Below are positions 59,301-64,000 of a DNA stretch of 64,000 nucleotides, one piece after another. The DNA is from Asparagopsis taxiformis (taxonomy: Eukaryota; Rhodophyta; Florideophyceae; Bonnemaisoniales; Bonnemaisoniaceae). Location: NCBI GenBank assembly GCA_030407315.1, contig JALQPE010001779.1, forward strand, positions 1-64,000, in the 5' to 3' direction. Each line of letters starts with the position of its first letter. The stretch's first letter is position 1. The notes beneath the pieces are model-generated. The model was not told where the DNA came from. It did not search any database and saw nothing but the letters and a program-made list of their open reading frames with translations. The position numbers and the translations under genes are program-made.

Positions 59301-59713
59301 AGAGACCATGGCTTGGGCCATTATTAATCTCAATACCGGCGATGATATGGAGTATGCACAGCAGGACTTAAGCTGACGTTGAAAGCTGTCCAGTCGACGC
59401 CGCAGGTTAATCTGTGGAGTTCCACTTCTCCGCCGTCACTGGCTGAGGTTCTTTGGTCGTGTTTCCTTTGTTTGGTGTAGAGGATAGAACGACGGTGAGT
59501 ATGCCAGTTTGGAGAGTATGCAGCGAGGGAAGCGTGTGTTTTGAGTCGTACTGTTGTCGTTGATGCGATATTGATTCATTAGACGCTTCGTGAGTCGTGG
59601 TTTGCATGTTGTGAACCATGGGAGGCAGGTAAGTAAGTTAGTCTCGCGGGTGTGCAATAAGGGATGCATGGGTTTTTAGTCTGACTGTTCTGGTTCATTT
59701 TGATGTTGTATAG

Positions 59714-60782
59714 GTGGTGCAGGAATAGTGATGAAGTAAGGTAAGTTTCATTGAGCTGAAAGACGGGTTTCGCGATGAAATGGAATGCTGACTACATTTT
59801 TTCGTTGCACGATTTGTGAATTATTGGTTGTATTGTTTGTATGATGCAACGAGATGAAGAGGTTAAGTGCGTCCTGAGGGTATGAAGCGAGGGAAGTGTT
59901 TGTTTTAAATTTGACTGTCGTCTTTTATGCAATATTTATTTATTGGGAGCTTAGTGAGTCATGGTGCATATTTGCTGAAGGGTGGAAGGGAGGTAGGCGA
60001 GCATTTGAGGGGTGCAGTGAGTGGAATGTGGGTTTTGAGTCTGACTGCTGTGGTTGATGTTGATTTTGTGTAGGTGATTCTGGAATGGTGATGACGGAAG
60101 GTAAGTTACATTGAGCGCCTAGTTAAGTTGCGCGAAGATATGGAATGCTGACTACATTTTTTTGTACAATTTTTGACTTATGGTTTCTATTGTGTGCAGG
60201 ATACAACGAGGGTAAGTAAGTTCTGAGGGTATGCAGCGAGGGAAGCATGGGTTTTCAGTCCGACTGTTGTTGTTGATTTCGATTTTTTGTAGGTGATGCA
60301 GGAATGGTGATGACGGAAGGTAAGTTGCATTTAGCGTGCAGTCCGGTGGTGCGAAGATGCGGAATGTTGACTTCATTTGTTGGTTGTGAGATTTTCGACT
60401 TTTGGTCTGTATTGTGTGTAGAATGAAACGAGAGTAAGTGAGTTCTGAGGGTATGCATCGAGAGAAGTGTTTGTTTCGAATCTGACTATTGCAGTTAATG
60501 CGATATTTATTCATTGGAAGCTTATCCAGTCATGGTGCGTATTGTGTCGAGCGAAGGAAAGTGCGGAAGTTTTGAGAGTATGCTGAGAGGGACATGTGGG
60601 TTTTGAGTCCGACTGTTGTTGTTGATTTCGATTTTATGCAGGTGATGCTGGAATGGTGATGACAGAAGGTAAGTTTCATTGAGCGCCAAGACTTGTTTTG
60701 CGAAGATATGGACTGCTGACTTTGATTATTCATTGCAAGGTTTTTGCATCATGGTTTGTATTGTGTGTAGGATGGATGAGAG
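59714..60782 (+). repeat. Micro-exon-like tandem array in element B
   Basis: Copy of the array at 48286-49353. The 27-nt segments begin at 59714, 60074, 60293 and 60642, again with AG before and GTAAGT after. Confidence 0.6.
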
Positions 60783-61486
60783 GTAAGTAAGGGATTTTCT
60801 AAGATATCTGGCGTGGTAAGCGTTGCTTTTGAATCTGACTGTTGGGGTTGATGTTGTGTATGTGATGCAGGAGTGGTGAAGCAGGAACGGCAGGACTCAG
60901 GGAGAGTGAAGAAGGGATCTAGGAAGATGGGGAATGAAGCTGTGAGGTGTTTCTGGTATGTGTATATTTTCGGGCATACGATAGAAGTAAGAGTGGGTTT
61001 CAAGTCGTGTAAGATTTTGCTGACCATGTTCGTGTTTCATGTCTTGATGATTTAATGGGCTGGGGTGGTGTCGAGGAAAGCGGGGATGGAATTGGGAAGG
61101 AGCAGATTTTTTGTAATCTAGGTCGTGAGGGTTCTTGAAGTATGTGCGGATGGTGGTGCATGGCGTTCGGATGGTAGGGAGAACGCGATAGTGAGGGAGA
61201 TGGGTGATCGACGGTATGCTGACAGGTATTTTGTATTCTGGCTGGATACGTATTCCATATTCTAGCTGGATACATATTCCGTATCCTGGCTGGATACGTA
61301 TTTCCTATTCTAACCGGGTATTTATTTCCTATTCTGATCAGATATGTATTTCCTATTCTAGAGAGACTTATTGTATACCAGCAGTTTCGTAAATGAGAGA
61401 ATAAAATACGGTCCGATATGGGCCCTCAATTTACCATCCGCTGTAATTTCTTCCCTCCCGGTTTTTGCTGATATATTGTATACTGA

Positions 61487-61658
61487 ATGTCGGGTCCTAG
61501 GATCCCGCCAAACGTACTAGAGAAACTGGATGTCGGGTCCTAGTACTCCGCCGAACGTACTAGAGAAACTGGATGTCGGGTCCTAGTATTCCGCCGAACG
61601 TACTAGAGAAAGTGGATGTCGGGTCCTAGTATTCCGCCGAACGTACTAGAGAAAGTGG
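61487..61658. repeat. 43-bp tandem array, four units (element B end)
   Basis: Same unit as at 50058-50315 with two fewer copies. Confidence 0.85.
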
Positions 61659-61835
61659 ACGTCCGCATCCAAAAAATTTTAATTTTTTTTCGGACGCGGA
61701 CGTTCATTTGTTCTAGTAAATCTCGGGGCCGACTAGGACCCGTACTAGAGAGACTGGACGTCCGCGTCCACTTCCGAAAACACAGACGTACATGATACCT
61801 GCGCGCAGGAGCGCGCCAGTTTAAGAAGGGCAGAG

Positions 61836-63081
61836 TGTGGGACTCGTCCCGTATTGCGCTGCGAGCGGTCGCGGGAGGGACAATTCCAGGCGTCTGGAAT
61901 GGGCGCCAGGAAGGGTCGCTTAAGCGGTACGCTCGAGAGCGTGAGTGGGGGCTCGATAGGGAATCAGCCGCGAAGAGCCGCGTTGGGAATCAATGGCCGC
62001 GGTGACGTGGCAAGGCAATTGTCGCCCAAGGGCGAATGGGCGCGTGCCGCCTTGCATTGGCACCGGGCCACATTGCTTGCGCGGACCCTTCGGCGAGCGT
62101 GCCACGTGTAGCGATATAGGCGCGATTAGTCACACACGTGTGCGAGCGGGAGGATTCTCCCGTTACAGTTGTGCACGTGTACGTTACGGCTAGCCGTTTC
62201 TATTAGTTTACACGTAGCAACGTAGCAGCTTACTCTGTAAGGCCCCTGGGCCACATAAACACCCCACAAGGTCCATTAGACGCCGGACCGGGACCATTGG
62301 TCCTGGTCCGGTCCCGGCAGTCTCGTTGACCATTTAAAGTCAACGGATTGACCACTAAGCTACAATAAAGGCAGATCGTCTCGGTTCCAAATCTTTCGAC
62401 CGTGGTCGTTTAACTTACAACTAAACGGCGGCGGCAGTTCCCTTACCGGATACCCGCTGCTCCGTTTCAATCTCCAATTGGGGATCGCTCGCACATTTCC
62501 CCAATTGCCCGCCGCGAGCCTCCTCCGGCGGGAGTGCACGTGGATTGTCCTAGGGCGTTTCGTCTCCACGGTAGTGGAGAACCTTCCCGCTTCTTTTAAC
62601 GCCGTCAGGCGACCGGGAGTGGCCTTCCGCCCACCGGGACAAGGCTACCGACTGGGAGTGCTGTCGGTTGGCACCCCCAGCCGGTCAACCGAAGCCAACG
62701 CCCGCAGGCTTTTCAAACGGTCCCGACCGCTGCCGTCAGTGGTATCACAGTTGCGGAATACGTCGTGTGAAAACCCACGCGTGGAGGCGACCACAATCCC
62801 CGCGGGGATCCATCGCGCTAAGTGCCTAGTTAACCCTTGAGTGGGTTGAGGACGGCCACGGCCGATAGATCCCTCCGGCAGGTTTGATCCAGCCCTCCCG
62901 GACCCCGCTCTACCACCCGCTACCGGGTTGGGAGACAGGTGTCCGGGCTCCGAGGGATCGATCCACCCGACACAACCCTCGGGCTACTAGGATCGCACGA
63001 GGCGTCAGCCTCGTGGAATCGGCGCTCTCACTCGTGAGTTCGAAGCCTTATCCCTATCCTCTAATCCTCCTCGGAGGTACA
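61836..63081 (+). repeat. Long terminal repeat, copy 2 (LTR2), leading an LTR retrotransposon
   Basis: TGTGGGACTC ... GGAGGTACA, 1,246 bp, in direct orientation with 70-1276. It is followed by a 225-nt leader and a gag-like frame, so it acts as a 5' LTR here. The purine-rich AAGAAGGGCAGAG just before it resembles a polypurine tract, which would fit a 3' LTR of an element to the left and hints at a tandem arrangement. The first bases after it (ATCTATCTAG) are not an obvious tRNA primer-binding site. Confidence 0.8.
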
Positions 63082-63306
63082 ATCTATCTAGAAGGGCTAA
63101 GGTCCTACAGATAGCGATCGTCGCTCACCCCTCCTCTCACCATCGTCATCCAGGCCGTTGCCTTTCCGTTCTTCCTCACCTCTTTCCCCCGCTGGGTACT
63201 CCTGGCTACTTCCGTTCCTTACGTTCTCTTGTTTCGTCTTGCCCGCGTGGCTCTCGTTTTCGTGCTCGTCGCACTGTTCGTCTTCGTCGCGTACGAACTA
63301 ACCACG

Positions 63307-64000
63307 ATGGTTACTACGCGTAGCACCGATACCAACACTCCGCGGCCCGCCGGCTCTGCTGGAGGTGGAGCGAGGAACCCTTCGCAGGGCGCTCCCTCCC
63401 TCGTCGGGGCCGGTGTGCCGCCAGCGACGGAAGCGTCCGTCGCGCCCGCCCCATCCGTTAGGGCGGGTCAGGCCGTTGCTTCGCAGGCCGTCGCCTCGTC
63501 GTCTCGCCCGATGGCTCCGTCTCGCCTGGTGGCTTCCGTGACGCCTGCCGAGGCTGCTAGGGCCGATGCCCCACGTGACGATGACGCAACGGCGTCCGAC
63601 TCGGGGAATTCGTCACCCTACATTCCGGATGTCGCGGCCCCGTCGGTGGGTGTAGCCGCGATGGCAGCGGCCGCTCGTTCGCGTCGTGCTGGGGCGGCGG
63701 CCCGCACGGGCGTGCCTCGTCGTGACGGCTCGCCTCGTTCCCCTCGCCAGGATCCCTCGCCGGAGAGTGGTGACCCCGCTGGGACAGTCGGCACCGCCTC
63801 ACGTGGCGGTGTGGCGCTCAACTTAGGCGTCCTGACCCACGCGTGGGCTGCGTTGCCTCGCGTGGCTATCACGGATGACGATCTCGCCACGTTGGCCAGA
63901 GATCGTCTAGACGCCCGCGCGGTTGTCGACTATATGCGTTCCGCCGAGGATACGTGGGGGCGTGAAGCCGGGCGTCGTTTCGCCGTCGGGCCGCCGGGGT
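63307..64000 (+). CDS. Gag-like reading frame, cut by the window end
   Basis: An ATG at 63307 (accacgATGG) opens a frame of at least 231 codons that runs off the window. The first 170 residues are low-complexity (Ala, Pro, Ser, Val, Arg). From about residue 175 it becomes more structured (LNLGVLTHAWAALPRVAI, VVDYMRSAEDTWGREAGRRF). Position after the LTR and leader, plus composition, suggest the Gag start of an LTR retrotransposon; no zinc knuckle is reached before the end. The sequence is markedly GC-rich compared with the CACTA cargo genes. Confidence 0.5.
   Translation, partial: MVTTRSTDTNTPRPAGSAGGGARNPSQGAPSLVGAGVPPATEASVAPAPSVRAGQAVASQAVASSSRPMAPSRLVASVTPAEAARADAPRDDDATASDSGNSSPYIPDVAAPSVGVAAMAAAARSRRAGAAARTGVPRRDGSPRSPRQDPSPESGDPAGTVGTASRGGVALNLGVLTHAWAALPRVAITDDDLATLARDRLDARAVVDYMRSAEDTWGREAGRRFAVGPPG

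Larger units (their letters stand above)
50653..61788. mobile_element. Element B: second copy of the element A family (11.1 kb)
   Basis: It has the same ends as element A (CGTCTGTGTTCTCGG ... CCGAAAACACAGACG) and is flanked by TA on both sides (50651-50652, 61789-61790). It has the same internal order: C-rich segment, left arm (about 52105-54233), core, right arm (about 56840-58937), micro-exon-like array (59714-60782), and 43-bp array (four units, 61487-61658). It differs from A by scattered substitutions and by indels in the arms and array. It shows no convincing gene. Only 207 bp separate it from A. The different two-base duplications argue for two insertions rather than tandem duplication. 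Confidence 0.8.

Overview
The window is nuclear DNA from a eukaryote. The open reading frames are long and intron-poor, their start codons sit in Kozak-like contexts, there are CACTA-type and DUF7869-type transposases, LTRs, SET-type chromatin domains and basic nuclear-localisation-like patches. An alga, perhaps a red alga, is a plausible host, but that is weak inference. Nearly everything here is nested mobile DNA.

Layout. (1) 70-1276 is an LTR, repeated in direct orientation at 61836-63081. The second copy is followed by a gag-like reading frame that runs off the window. (2) 1275-37140 is a giant (35.9 kb) CACTA-like transposon with 13-bp terminal inverted repeats (CACTACGGTGTTG) and subterminal GACAGT/ACTGTC repeats. 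It carries a Tnp2-like transposase (3883-7685, one frame break). Its cargo is two paralogous proteins joining a ParB-like domain to a 2OG-Fe(II)-dioxygenase-like domain (9040-12162; 13576-17209), a minus-strand ParB / DNA methyltransferase / SET reading frame (22020-18553) interrupted only by in-frame TAG codons, a small Tudor-like gene, and a coiled-coil protein (36233-34713). Intergenic clusters of a 39-nt palindrome (12 copies) surround the two dioxygenase genes. (3) 22652-33187 is a second transposon nested inside the Tudor-like gene, with 1,973-bp inverted repeats and a 4-bp CAAG target duplication. It brings a DUF7869-type transposase and its own ParB-DNA methyltransferase fusion. (4) 37197-50556 (minus) is an uncharacterised gag-like reading frame split by an 11.4-kb non-autonomous element (A, 39005-50445, TG duplication). 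A near-identical copy (B, 50653-61788, TA duplication) lies next to it. Both have long internal inverted arms, a micro-exon-like array and a terminal 43-bp tandem array.

How the genes may work together (inference): the giant CACTA element looks like a mobile epigenetic cassette. It holds writers of DNA methylation (two permuted N6A/N4C-type methyltransferases, counting the nested one), candidate DNA-base oxidisers (two dioxygenases), a candidate histone-lysine writer (SET) and a possible chromatin reader (Tudor-like). The ParB-like fold recurs on every DNA-modifying protein. The host, the domain calls and any activity are unproven; the architecture is what the sequence shows.
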